Of a stretch of DNA of 44,446 nt, positions 7,915 through 15,742 are shown one piece after another. This DNA comes from Planctomycetota bacterium (GTDB lineage Bacteria; Planctomycetota; UBA1135; GCA-002686595), in contig JACRIN010000085.1 in the NCBI GenBank assembly GCA_016220085.1, positions 1 to 44,446 of the forward strand. Direction: 5' to 3'. Positions within the stretch are counted from its first letter, which is position 1; each line of letters opens with the position of its first letter. The translations under genes were made by a program, and so were the position numbers. The notes below the pieces were generated by a model. That model searched no databases and was not told where the DNA came from. It saw only the letters and a program-made list of their open reading frames with translations.

Positions 7915-9570
7915 TCAGGCGAGACCGAGCCGACGCGCGAGCGTCCAGAGCCAACCGCGCGCTCGGGCGTCGACGCGCGCCGAAAGCGCCGCTCGTTGGT
8001 GCTCCAGATTCTCCGCGTGCCGCCGCAAGCCTTCGCGCTCGGCTTCGAGCGTCGCGATGTGACCGACCAGGTGCGGACGCTCGCTCTCGAGGTTCGCGAT
8101 GTGGCCGAGGAGGTGTGGACGCTCGGCTTCGAGGTTCGCGACGTGCCGGCGCGCGAGCTCGAGCTCCGAGTCGAGCGCTTCGACGTGCGCGAGGATGCCG
8201 GTGCTTTCGAGGTGCTCGAGCAACGGACGCTGCTCCGGCGCCGCGGGCTCCTCCGACGGCCGCGCGGCAACCCATTCGACCAACGTCGGCGCGGCGCGGA
8301 TCATTCCGACGTCCTCGACCGCTGGCGGCGGGTCTTGCACGATCGAGCACGAGCGACAGATCGGGTGCAAGTCGCCGGTGTGCAGCGCGCGGCGCAGGCC
8401 ACGGAAGAGCGCGTTGTTCCAGATCGCGTCGAAGTCCTCGGTGCGCAGATCGCCCGCGCGCATCTTGACGTTCGCGTGCGGATGGCAGCACGGCATCACC
8501 AGGCCTTCGTAGCTGATGAAGAGCTGCTGCGTCGGCAACTTGCAGACGAGCCGCGCGGCGCCGGCGCCCGCGTGCGCGTGCGCCGAGCACGAGGTCGGCG
8601 AGCCGCCGGCCTCGGGCTGCGCGCTATCCGCGGATTGCACGGCCTCCGCAAGTTGCACCGCATCCGCGTGCTGCACGGACTCCGCGGACTGCGCGGCGAC
8701 CGCCTGCTCCGCCGTCGGGGTCTCGACCGCGGGCTCCGCGGCGGCCGCGACCGCCCGCGCGGCGACCGGATACGGCCGCGGCGCGTCGAAGTGCACACCG
8801 AGCTCGCGCGCGCGCTGCGCCGCTTGCTCGCGGACTCGGTTGTAGCGCTCCGGCTCGTCGAACAGGCTCTCAGGCCGGCCCGCGTCGGTGGTCGGGATCA
8901 CGTGCTGCGCGTGCACCTCCTCGGCCTGGAGCGACGCCGCGAGCTCGACGAACGCGACCAGCTCGTCCAGGTTCGACTTCATCAACACGAAGCACAGCGA
9001 GAGCCGCGTGCGCTCCGACGGCGGACACGCCAGGCGATGGCGGTTCAGCAGCTCGAGGTTCGCGCGCAGATGCGACCAGCGCGACCCGACGCGGATGCGC
9101 TCGTAGGTCTCTCGCGTCGCCGCGTCGATCGAGACCTGCAGGTACGACACGCAGCGCGCGAGCACTCCGGCGAGCCCGGGCTGGTCGATCCGCGTGCCGT
9201 TGGTGGTCAGGTCGACCTGTTGCCCGCACTCGAACCCGCGCTCGACGTAGTACCGGAAGTCCGGCGAGAGCGTCGGCTCGCCGCCGAACCCGATGTGCAG
9301 CCGCGACGAGTACGGGAAGACCTGGACGCAGAGCTTCTCGAAGACTTCGCGCGAGAGCGACTGCAAGCCGCGCCCCCGCCGCGTGCCCTCCGGCCGGTTG
9401 AGCTCGATGCACATGTAGCACTCGAGGTTGCAGCCCGACGCGACCTGAAGAAAGACCGCGAGCGGCCGATGCAACGCGTGCGCTTCGCCGCGCTCGAAAG
9501 CGCGTTCGGCGGCGATCTGATTCAGGCGATGGACCGTCGTGAAGCGGCGAGCGGCGCGCGGACCGAGCAT
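7915..9570 (-). CDS. Radical SAM/SPASM protein with repeat-built coiled-coil tail
   Basis: A 551-residue radical SAM enzyme. The cluster motif is CNLECYMC (CX3CX2C, about residues 48-55), followed by GFGGEPTLSP (the GGEP SAM-binding motif) and DLTTNGTRI. A SPASM-type region with extra cysteines lies around CKLPTQQLF, MPCCHP and CRSCSI, typically holding auxiliary Fe-S clusters. Two unusual parts stand out. One is a low-complexity insert before the SPASM part containing four hexapeptides of the form (S/H/L)-A-(E/D)-(A/S)-(V/A)-Q. The other is a C-terminal coiled coil of 14-residue repeats such as HIANLESERPHLVG. Similar SPASM proteins sit in glycan and peptide-modification loci; the substrate is unknown, and no short precursor peptide gene is visible nearby. 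ATG at 9570; the gene heads the three-gene minus unit. Confidence 0.88.
   Translation of the reverse strand: MLGPRAARRFTTVHRLNQIAAERAFERGEAHALHRPLAVFLQVASGCNLECYMCIELNRPEGTRRGRGLQSLSREVFEKLCVQVFPYSSRLHIGFGGEPTLSPDFRYYVERGFECGQQVDLTTNGTRIDQPGLAGVLARCVSYLQVSIDAATRETYERIRVGSRWSHLRANLELLNRHRLACPPSERTRLSLCFVLMKSNLDELVAFVELAASLQAEEVHAQHVIPTTDAGRPESLFDEPERYNRVREQAAQRARELGVHFDAPRPYPVAARAVAAAAEPAVETPTAEQAVAAQSAESVQHADAVQLAEAVQSADSAQPEAGGSPTSCSAHAHAGAGAARLVCKLPTQQLFISYEGLVMPCCHPHANVKMRAGDLRTEDFDAIWNNALFRGLRRALHTGDLHPICRSCSIVQDPPPAVEDVGMIRAAPTLVEWVAARPSEEPAAPEQRPLLEHLESTGILAHVEALDSELELARRHVANLEAERPHLLGHIANLESERPHLVGHIATLEAEREGLRRHAENLEHQRAALSARVDARARGWLWTLARRLGLA
7999..8166 (-). repeat. 42-bp tandem repeat (4 diverged units) encoding 14-residue coiled-coil repeats
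   Basis: Four units of 42 bp (7999-8040, 8041-8082, 8083-8124, 8125-8166) lie in phase with the radical SAM gene. The middle units are nearly identical. The encoded unit is two heptads long, with Leu/Ile at heptad positions, so each copy adds about 2 nm of coiled coil. Confidence 0.8.
8617..8688 (-). repeat. 18-bp tandem repeat (4 units) encoding hexapeptide insert
   Basis: Four in-frame 18-bp units (starting 8617, 8635, 8653, 8671) encode SAESVQ, HADAVQ, LAEAVQ and SADSAQ, preceded by Ala-rich low complexity. They sit between the radical SAM core and the SPASM cysteines. Confidence 0.75.
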
Positions 9571-9749
9571 GGACGTTCCAGCCTAGCGTCGCTCGAGTTC
9601 GCAGGGGCGCTAAGTTCGCGGACGTGACGATCGCACGCTCTGCACCGAACCGAGGGTCCCAGCGGCCGACCGCGCACCCATGCCGACGGAGCTTCTGGCG
9701 CGCGATCGAGGAGCTGGGGGTCGTGGCGCCTGGACTGCGAGTCGTTCGC

Positions 9750-10658
9750 TCACTCGCGGCTGCCGCCGATGACCGCGACTTCGAGCCAAACAGAGCCCAT
9801 CGGCACGCGTCGCGCGGACCATTCGCATTTCGCCGGAGGAGGCTGCGGATCCTTGAACGAGAGCCACCCGTTCGGCAGCCGGACGCCGCCGATTCCACCT
9901 CGACGGCGCGAGCCGCTCGTCAGGTTTGCCGCACCCTCGGCGATCGACCGAACCTCGACATCCAGCTCGCTCGAGTGCCACGAGAACGCGCACGGCACCA
10001 CGATGCCCGTGGCGCGACGCGAAACACGAGCTGGGCTCCAGCCGTCTGCGTCGAACGGTCCACGTGGTCCGCCGTACCAGTCCAGACTGGTCTGCCACAC
10101 GAACTCCGACAGCCCGAGTCCGCGCTCGATCACCAGCGCGCGCGCTCGCTGCTCGTTGCGCCACACCCCGAGCCAACCGTCGCCGTCCGGAAGGATGGCG
10201 ATGACCAAGTCGATCGTCTCGTCCTCCCAGTCGTCGTGCGTCCGCCGCACGAAGGCGCATGCGAGCTCGCGCGGCTCGTCGCGCTCCTGCATGACGCTGA
10301 GAGCGATCCGTTGCTGGCGTTTCAACACGAAGCGCAGGCCGACGCAACGCGCGCGCTCCGAGCCATCGCCGTCGGCTCCTCTCATCACGTACAGCGGCGT
10401 CGATTCGACGAAGGAGAAGATGCGCTCGCTAGACGGAGGCTGGCGATCGGTGAACTCGTACGGAACGAGATCCGCCGGCGGGCTTGCACGCGTCACGCGC
10501 GGAACGGCAGTGGCCGCCGCGCAGCTCGCGACGACGAGTCCGACCACGACAGCGACGAGTCGCCCTCCGCCCGCGGTGACGCCCGCGACTCGGTGGGATC
10601 GATCGGACGAACGCCCCGCGGTCGTCGAAAGCACGGTTCCGAGCAGACCGGAAGCCAT
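9750..10658 (-). CDS. Predicted lipoprotein, function unknown
   Basis: A 302-residue protein I do not recognise. After a long basic N-terminus comes a hydrophobic stretch, LVAVVVGLVVASC, in which VAS-C is a good lipobox. Cys46 would be the lipidated residue, so this is probably an outer-membrane or periplasmic lipoprotein. The mature part is mixed alpha/beta with many Trp and Arg and no family motif that I can name. The ATG at 10658 is the only convenient start; the unusually long n-region leaves the true start uncertain. It lies 10 bp downstream of dihydroorotase on the same strand and may be co-transcribed. The 179 bp after it hold no gene. Confidence 0.6.
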   Translation of the reverse strand: MASGLLGTVLSTTAGRSSDRSHRVAGVTAGGGRLVAVVVGLVVASCAAATAVPRVTRASPPADLVPYEFTDRQPPSSERIFSFVESTPLYVMRGADGDGSERARCVGLRFVLKRQQRIALSVMQERDEPRELACAFVRRTHDDWEDETIDLVIAILPDGDGWLGVWRNEQRARALVIERGLGLSEFVWQTSLDWYGGPRGPFDADGWSPARVSRRATGIVVPCAFSWHSSELDVEVRSIAEGAANLTSGSRRRGGIGGVRLPNGWLSFKDPQPPPAKCEWSARRVPMGSVWLEVAVIGGSRE

Positions 10659-10668
10659 GCAGGGAATG

Positions 10669-12021
10669 CTAACGCGGCCGCGGCGGTTCGAGCTGCAGCG
10701 GCTCGCCGCCGGCCGCGCACTGGACCGCGCCGTCGCGCCATGCGATCTCGCCGCGGCGGACGACCCACTCGGGGAAGCCCGCGAGCTCCAGGCCCTCGAA
10801 CGCGCTCCACTTCGAGCGCGATGGCAACTTCGCCGCTTCGACGCGCCGCGTCGCGTGCGGATCGAACAGCACTAGATCGCCGTCGAATCCCGGCGCGAGC
10901 AGGCCCTTGCCCGGCAAGTGCAGCGACCGCGCGGCGCCGAGCGTGCAGCGTTCGAGCGCGGTCGCGGCGTCGAGCACGCCGCGGCGGACGAGCTCCCACG
11001 TCAACGGCCACAACAAGTCGACCGACGGCATCCCCGACGGCGCCTTGGCGTACGGCCGCAGCTTCTCCTCGAGCGGGTGCGGCGCGTGGTCGGTGCCGAG
11101 CGCTTCGAGCGTGCCGTCGACGAGCGCGGCGCGCAGCGCGGCCTGATCGTCGAGCGTCTTGATCGACGGATTGACCTTGAGCAGGTTGCCGAGCCGCCCG
11201 GCGTCCTCGCACGACAGGAACAGGTAGTTCGGCCCGGTGCTCGCGCCGACCTTCAGGCCGCGTCGACGCGCGTCGCGCACCAGCTCGACCCCGCCCTTCG
11301 ACGACAGGTGGAACACGTGCAGCTCGGCGCCGGTCTCCTCGACCAGCCGGATCGATTCGCGGATCGACTCGACCTCCGCGGCGTGCGAGCGCACGAGATG
11401 GTGCTCGGCGACCGTCGCGTCCGGGAAGCGGTCTTTGCCTTCGCGCAGCAGCTCCTCCTTCTCGCAGTGCGCGACGATCATCCGGCCCGCGCGCGCGGCG
11501 GCGGCGAACAGCGTGCGCAGCGCGTCGTGATCGAGGATGCCGCCGAGCCCGGTCGAGCCGCCGAGGAAGCACTTGAACGCCGGCGTGAGCGGCGCCATCG
11601 CAGAGAGCTCGTCGACCGAGTCCGCGACCAAGTTCGCGAGGCACCCGAAGTCGATCCGGGAGCGCGTGCGGACGTGCGCGATGCGCTCCTCGAGCGCTTT
11701 GCGCGACGTCGACAGCGGCGGGTTGTTCTGCACCTCGACGACCGCGGTGACGCCGCCGTGCAGCGCGCCGGCGGAGCCATGATCCCAGCCTTCCTTGTGC
11801 TCGAGCCCCGGATCGCGGAAGTGCACGTGCACGTCGACGAGCCCCGGGATCACCGTCAGCCCGTCGGCGTCGAGCACGGGCAAGTCGCCGCGCGCCAGAT
11901 CCGGTCCCACCGCGTCGATGCGGCCGTCGACGATCCGCACGTCGAGCGTGCGCGCGGAAGGAGCGGGCGGGTAGCTCTTCGCGCCGCGCACGAAGAGGCT
12001 CGGTCCACGGGAGGCTTGCAT
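10669..12021 (-). CDS. pyrC: Dihydroorotase
   Basis: A 450-residue amidohydrolase that interconverts carbamoyl-aspartate and dihydroorotate, the third step of pyrimidine synthesis, in the cytoplasm. Metal ligands and motifs visible are DVHVHFRDPG (His65 and His67 region), an NNPP turn, Lys150 in AFKCFLGGSTG (position of the carbamylated lysine), VAHCEKE, HVFHLSSKGG and GTDHAPH. The motif order and the FLGGSTG string fit the dihydroorotase/allantoinase branch. HFRDPG and the TDHAPH context favour dihydroorotase; allantoinase is the main alternative. The ATG at 12021 lies 8 bp after the phosphatase stop, implying a shared transcript although the functions are unrelated. No other pyrimidine gene is nearby. 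Confidence 0.85.
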   Translation of the reverse strand: MQASRGPSLFVRGAKSYPPAPSARTLDVRIVDGRIDAVGPDLARGDLPVLDADGLTVIPGLVDVHVHFRDPGLEHKEGWDHGSAGALHGGVTAVVEVQNNPPLSTSRKALEERIAHVRTRSRIDFGCLANLVADSVDELSAMAPLTPAFKCFLGGSTGLGGILDHDALRTLFAAAARAGRMIVAHCEKEELLREGKDRFPDATVAEHHLVRSHAAEVESIRESIRLVEETGAELHVFHLSSKGGVELVRDARRRGLKVGASTGPNYLFLSCEDAGRLGNLLKVNPSIKTLDDQAALRAALVDGTLEALGTDHAPHPLEEKLRPYAKAPSGMPSVDLLWPLTWELVRRGVLDAATALERCTLGAARSLHLPGKGLLAPGFDGDLVLFDPHATRRVEAAKLPSRSKWSAFEGLELAGFPEWVVRRGEIAWRDGAVQCAAGGEPLQLEPPRPR

Positions 12022-12029
12022 CGCGTCGC

Positions 12030-13418
12030 TCAGGTCTTGCGCACGACGACGAGCGTGATGTCGTCCTCGTGCTTGCCGTCGGAGAAGGAGAGCGCCGCCT
12101 CCGCGATCGAGCGCGAGATCGTCTGCGCGTCGTGCGGGTGCGAAGCGAGCTCGCCGAGCAACACGCGCAACCGCTCGACGCCGAACAGGCGATCGCGATC
12201 GCCCGGCGCGTGCGACTCGATCAACCCGTCGGTGTACGAGAGCAGCACGTCGCCTCTCTCGAGCACCATCGACTCGTCGACCGAGTACGTGGTCTCGGCG
12301 ACCCAGCCGAGCGCGGGCCCGTGCTTGTCGATCGAGATCACCTCGCGCGTGCGCGCGCGCCAGACCAGCGGACCGTGGTGGCCGGCGTTCAGGAGCTCGC
12401 AACGGCCGTCGTTCGAGAGCACGACCATCAGAAGCGTCAGGAACATCCCCGCTTCGTCGCGCTCGCAGAGATCCTGGTTCAGCATCGTCAGCGCCGAACT
12501 CGCGTCCTGGCCGACGCGCAGGTACGAGCGCAGCGACGCCTGGGCGGACGCGGTGATCAACGCCGGGCCGATGCCGTGGCCGGAGACGTCGCCGATCACG
12601 ACGGCGAGCCGCTGATCGCGCGCCTTGACGAAGTCGAAGAAGTCGCCGGACGTGCGCTCGGCGGGCCGATACCAGCCCGCGAGGTCCCACCCGGTGCGGT
12701 CCTTCGGCACCTGCGGCATCAGGCTGTTCTGGACGGCGCTGGCGAGCTCGAGCGATTGCTCGAGGCGCGTCTTCTCGATCGAGTCGAGGTGCAGCCGCTC
12801 GTTCTGCAGCGCGATCGAGATGTGTTGCGAGAGCGCGGCGAACAGCGACAGGTCGCGCTCGGTGAACTCGCGCGTCGCGGCGCGCGAATCGATGTACAGC
12901 GCGCCGCGTTGCGGCTTGTCGCTCGCCTGGCCCGGGGGCGGCGGCGTCGAGATCGGCACGCACATCACCGCGCGGAGCTTCAAGTCGTAGACCGAACGGC
13001 CCAGGTCGAGCGCTTCCGCCTCGGAGTTGACGGTCGCCTTGTGCGGGCGATTCTGCTCGAGGACCTTTTTCACGATGCTCGACGAGAACCGCACGTTCTC
13101 GCCGATGTTCTGACCGTCGCGCGAGCGCGCGACGCGGACCTGCGTCGCACCGTCGTCGCCGACGAGGATCAAGAGGCCGCGCTCGGCGGTCGCGAACTCG
13201 ATCGAGCGGTCGACGATCTCGGTCAGCTTGTTCTCGAGGTCGCGGGACTGCGAGATGCGCGCGATCACCGCGAGCAGGAGCTCGACCGACTTGCGGTCGA
13301 GGCTCGAGTCGCCGGTGATGAAATGAGCCGCGGGCTCGGCACCGGCGGCGGCCGCGGGCTTTTGCGCCTCGGGCTCGGGCTTGGACGCTGAATCGCCCTT
13401 CTTCCGGTTCCAGAACAT
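12030..13418 (-). CDS. GAF domain plus SpoIIE/RsbU-type PP2C serine phosphatase
   Basis: This 462-residue signalling protein has a short charged N-terminus (MFWNRKKGD then Pro/Ala/Glu-rich), a GAF sensor domain at about 60-215 and a SpoIIE-type PPM phosphatase at about 250-460. Metal-binding motifs of the phosphatase are intact: ERTSGDFFDF, VIGDVSGHGIGPAL, NAGHHGPLVW, SYTDGLIES and EDDITLVVV. Family members dephosphorylate STAS-domain anti-anti-sigma proteins in partner-switching pathways. The adjacent divergent gene encodes just such a STAS protein with its phosphorylatable serine, so the two probably work together. The ATG at 13418 was chosen because residues before it (in-frame to 13589) are Arg-rich and overlap the divergent promoter region. 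GAF ligand unknown. Confidence 0.9.
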   Translation of the reverse strand: MFWNRKKGDSASKPEPEAQKPAAAAGAEPAAHFITGDSSLDRKSVELLLAVIARISQSRDLENKLTEIVDRSIEFATAERGLLILVGDDGATQVRVARSRDGQNIGENVRFSSSIVKKVLEQNRPHKATVNSEAEALDLGRSVYDLKLRAVMCVPISTPPPPGQASDKPQRGALYIDSRAATREFTERDLSLFAALSQHISIALQNERLHLDSIEKTRLEQSLELASAVQNSLMPQVPKDRTGWDLAGWYRPAERTSGDFFDFVKARDQRLAVVIGDVSGHGIGPALITASAQASLRSYLRVGQDASSALTMLNQDLCERDEAGMFLTLLMVVLSNDGRCELLNAGHHGPLVWRARTREVISIDKHGPALGWVAETTYSVDESMVLERGDVLLSYTDGLIESHAPGDRDRLFGVERLRVLLGELASHPHDAQTISRSIAEAALSFSDGKHEDDITLVVVRKT

Positions 13419-13588
13419 GGGGGCGCATCGTACCAGGCCTCGCGCTCCGTTCGAAGGCGAGTTCCGATGCGCCGCGAGCGCGTCCCGGTGCCCCCGAAAT
13501 CGCTTGCGTCGCCGCAGACGCCGGGGACAATCCGAGCCCCCCACGTCAGGTCCCATCCACCTCGACTCCGGCGACTCCGGCCCACGCA
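13419..13588. promoter_or_regulatory. Divergent promoter region between SpoIIE phosphatase and STAS gene
   Basis: These 170 bp separate two outward-reading signalling genes and must contain both promoters. No defined -35/-10 elements or palindromic operators are convincing by eye. Confidence 0.45.
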
Positions 13589-14410
13589 ATGCACATCAAC
13601 GTCGAGCACTTGCAGACTCACGCCATCCTCCACCTGCGCGGCGAGTTCGACACGTACTACGTGAAGGACCTGCAGCAGGAGATCGACGAGCTCGTCAAGA
13701 GCGGGGTCACCCGCGTCGTGCTCAGCCTGCGCCACGTCAAGTTCATCAACTCGACCGCGCTCGGCTCGATCATCAAGGCGTCGAAGACCCTCGCGGCGAA
13801 GAACGGCAAGCTCGTGATCTCGCGGCCGTCGCCGTTCTGTCGGGAGATCATCGAGAAGGTCGGCCTCGACCGCGTCGTACCGATCTTCGACGACGAGGAC
13901 TCCGCCGGACGCGCGGTGGTCGAGGCCTCCGCCGCCGCGGGCGCGAAGGCGTCGACGCTCAAGGTCGACGACGAGGGCAGCGTGCTGTTCTCCCCGATCG
14001 ACGAGAAGCGCATCCAGCACTTCCTGAGCGAAGCGGCGCGCAAGAAGGGCAAGCTGCTCGGCGAGACGATCGGCGGCAAGGGCTGGTCGAGCGTCGGCCG
14101 CATGGCGAGCCTCGACGAGCGCGGCCTGCACTTCACGTGGAACGGCGGCGACACCGGCCTCGAACCGTTCGCGATGGGACAACTGCTCGCGATCGGGACC
14201 GAGCTCAAGCTGAAGTTCCGCCTGCCGCTCTTCATGCAAGGCTTCTGCGAAGCCATCGGCACGATCAGCGAGATCGAGGAGCGCACCGACGGCGTCAAGG
14301 TCGGCTTGAGCTTCTCCAAGATCGACGACAAGGTCCTCGACGCCGTGCGCCAGTACGCGAAGGACCTGAAGTTCCTGCGCGACGAGCTGCGCAAGGCGAC
14401 CGGCGGCTGA
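13589..14410 (+). CDS. STAS-domain anti-sigma factor antagonist with probable C-terminal PilZ-like domain
   Basis: A 273-residue protein. Residues 1-110 are a STAS domain: MHINVEHLQTHAILHLRGEF, then VKFINSTALGSII (about 50-62), in which the Ser of NSTALG aligns with the phosphorylated serine of SpoIIAA/RsbV. A linker of about 30 residues follows. Residues 135-265 form a mostly beta domain with the layout of PilZ (a Lys/Arg-rich entry, then strands with ERGLHFTW and a GLSFSKID end), but the canonical RxxxR and (D/N)xSxxG motifs are not clearly preserved, so c-di-GMP binding is doubtful. It is divergent from the GAF-SpoIIE phosphatase gene, the expected enzyme for dephosphorylating this serine. 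It ends 21 bp before the convergent glycosyltransferase. Start by homology at ATG 13589. Confidence 0.85.
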   Translation: MHINVEHLQTHAILHLRGEFDTYYVKDLQQEIDELVKSGVTRVVLSLRHVKFINSTALGSIIKASKTLAAKNGKLVISRPSPFCREIIEKVGLDRVVPIFDDEDSAGRAVVEASAAAGAKASTLKVDDEGSVLFSPIDEKRIQHFLSEAARKKGKLLGETIGGKGWSSVGRMASLDERGLHFTWNGGDTGLEPFAMGQLLAIGTELKLKFRLPLFMQGFCEAIGTISEIEERTDGVKVGLSFSKIDDKVLDAVRQYAKDLKFLRDELRKATGG

Positions 14411-14431
14411 GAGCGCGCTCGCCCGACGCGT

Positions 14432-15580
14432 TCAGGACGCGAGCGGCAGCGCGTCCGCGGCGTCGCCGCGCGCGCCGCGCAGCGCGTGCACGAACGCGTC
14501 GGCGACGCGCGTCCACGACGCGCGCTCGCGCGCGTGCAAGACGCCCGCTTCGCTCCAGCGCGCGCGTGCGTCCGGCGAGTACGCGGCGGACGCGATCGCG
14601 TCGGCCCACGCGGCGACCGAGCCGGGCTCGACGCTCGCGCCCGCGGACGACGACTGGATGAGCTCGTCGAGGCGCGGCAGCTTCGAGGCGAGCACCGGAG
14701 TTCCGCACGCGAGCGCCTGGAGCACGCCGAGCGCCGGCTTGTCGAAGTCGAGCGTCGGCTCGGCGTAGAGCGTGCTCGCGGAGAAGAGCCCCGGCAGATC
14801 GTCGGGCTCCGCGTCGACGAGGAAGTGCACGCGCGCGCCGACGCCGAGGCGCTCGGCGCACGCGCGCGCACGCGCGTGTCCGGAGCCGCGACCGGCGATC
14901 GCGAGCGACCAGTCGCCGCGCTGCGCGAGCGTCTTCGCGAACGCGGAGATCAACGGCTCGACGCCCGAGCGCGCATCGAAGTTCGACGCGCACGCGAGCA
15001 CCCGCCCGACGATGCGGTGACGAGCGACGAGGCTCGACGTCAGCCCGGGCCGGAAGCGCTCCGGGTCGACACCGTGCGGCACGATGCGACAGCGCTCGGG
15101 AGCGAAGCCGTCGCGCAACGCGAGCTCGCGCGCGACCGAGTCGAGCGCGACGAGTTCCGCGGTCGTCCGCCGGACGTACGCGCCCCACAGCGAGTGGCCG
15201 ATGCGCCAGAGCGAGCGCTCGAGCAGGCTTCCGCGCACGAAGAGCCCGGCCTCGACGACCACCAGCGGCACCTGCAGCCGTCGCGCGGCGCGCGCGCCGA
15301 GCCACGCCGCCGGCGAAAGCGCGTCGTACGCGATCACGGCGTGCGGCGCGAACTCGATCACGCTGCTCGGCGCGAGGCGCTCGACCGCGGAACTCGGCGA
15401 GCTCGGCGTTCGCGTCGACCGCGGCGAACTCGGCGCCGCGTCGTCCGCGAGCGTCGCGCCGAAGGCGCGCAACGTGTGCCCGCGGCGCGCGAGCTCGCGC
15501 GCGAGTTCGTGAGCGTGCTCGGCGCCTTTGATGTGCGCCGACAACGGATCCAGCAGTAGAGCGACACGCAGAACGGGCAT
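14432..15580 (-). CDS. GT4-like (GT-B) glycosyltransferase
   Basis: This 382-residue protein has the GT-B two-Rossmann layout. The N-terminal part contains RVALLLDPLSAHIKGAEHAHELARELARRGH-type architecture (glycine-rich acceptor loop followed by a helix and the RGH turn). The C-terminal part contains ILVPHG-like RIVPHGVDPERFRPG (about 168-182), ASNFDARSGVEPLI and the donor-binding signature EPTLDFDKPALGVLQALACGTPVLAS (E-x7-E-like, with Asp in place of the first family Glu spacing). Such enzymes transfer a sugar from a nucleotide donor onto a growing glycan at the inner membrane. A short Ser/Pro-rich low-complexity segment (about 50-75) interrupts the N-terminal lobe. The ATG at 15580 is preferred over a GTG at 15601. 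Single gene, convergent with the STAS gene. Confidence 0.82.
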   Translation of the reverse strand: MPVLRVALLLDPLSAHIKGAEHAHELARELARRGHTLRAFGATLADDAAPSSPRSTRTPSSPSSAVERLAPSSVIEFAPHAVIAYDALSPAAWLGARAARRLQVPLVVVEAGLFVRGSLLERSLWRIGHSLWGAYVRRTTAELVALDSVARELALRDGFAPERCRIVPHGVDPERFRPGLTSSLVARHRIVGRVLACASNFDARSGVEPLISAFAKTLAQRGDWSLAIAGRGSGHARARACAERLGVGARVHFLVDAEPDDLPGLFSASTLYAEPTLDFDKPALGVLQALACGTPVLASKLPRLDELIQSSSAGASVEPGSVAAWADAIASAAYSPDARARWSEAGVLHARERASWTRVADAFVHALRGARGDAADALPLAS

Positions 15581-15663
15581 GAGGGACGGGCGCGCCGACA
15601 CCCGAAGTCCTTTCCGTGGCGAGTGCCGAACCGTCGCGAACTTCGGTTGTGCGGCAACGCTTT

Positions 15664-15678
15664 CTTGAGTCGCTCAAG
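15664..15678. promoter_or_regulatory. Small inverted repeat in divergent glycosyltransferase/HAD spacer
   Basis: CTTGAG-TCG-CTCAAG is a 6-bp perfect palindrome with a 3-base centre, 65 bp before the HAD start. It is relatively AT-rich for this genome and lies in a 162-bp divergent spacer, so an operator is possible. Confidence 0.25.
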
Positions 15679-15742
15679 CCGGAGCGCAGGGAGCCGAGAA
15701 CAGCGCGTCGCAGCTTCTTGGGTCCGCGACTTGGAACCCCGA

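Noticed and set aside
7190..8590. Upstream in-frame extension of the GT2 fusion gene
   Set aside because: It overlaps the TIGR04282 and radical SAM genes in another frame and reads as Arg-rich shadow. The GTGA overlap at 7189 is a natural start.
7186..9570. Arsenosugar biosynthesis cluster
   Set aside because: The radical SAM protein is a SPASM type, not ArsS, and no ArsM-type methyltransferase is seen.
10669..12021. Allantoinase instead of dihydroorotase
   Set aside because: No purine-degradation genes are nearby, and the HFRDPG/TDHAPH contexts fit dihydroorotase better, although the two families are close.
13589..14410. Confident c-di-GMP receptor
   Set aside because: The canonical RxxxR and (D/N)xSxxG residues of PilZ are not clear in the C-terminal domain; kept only as PilZ-like.
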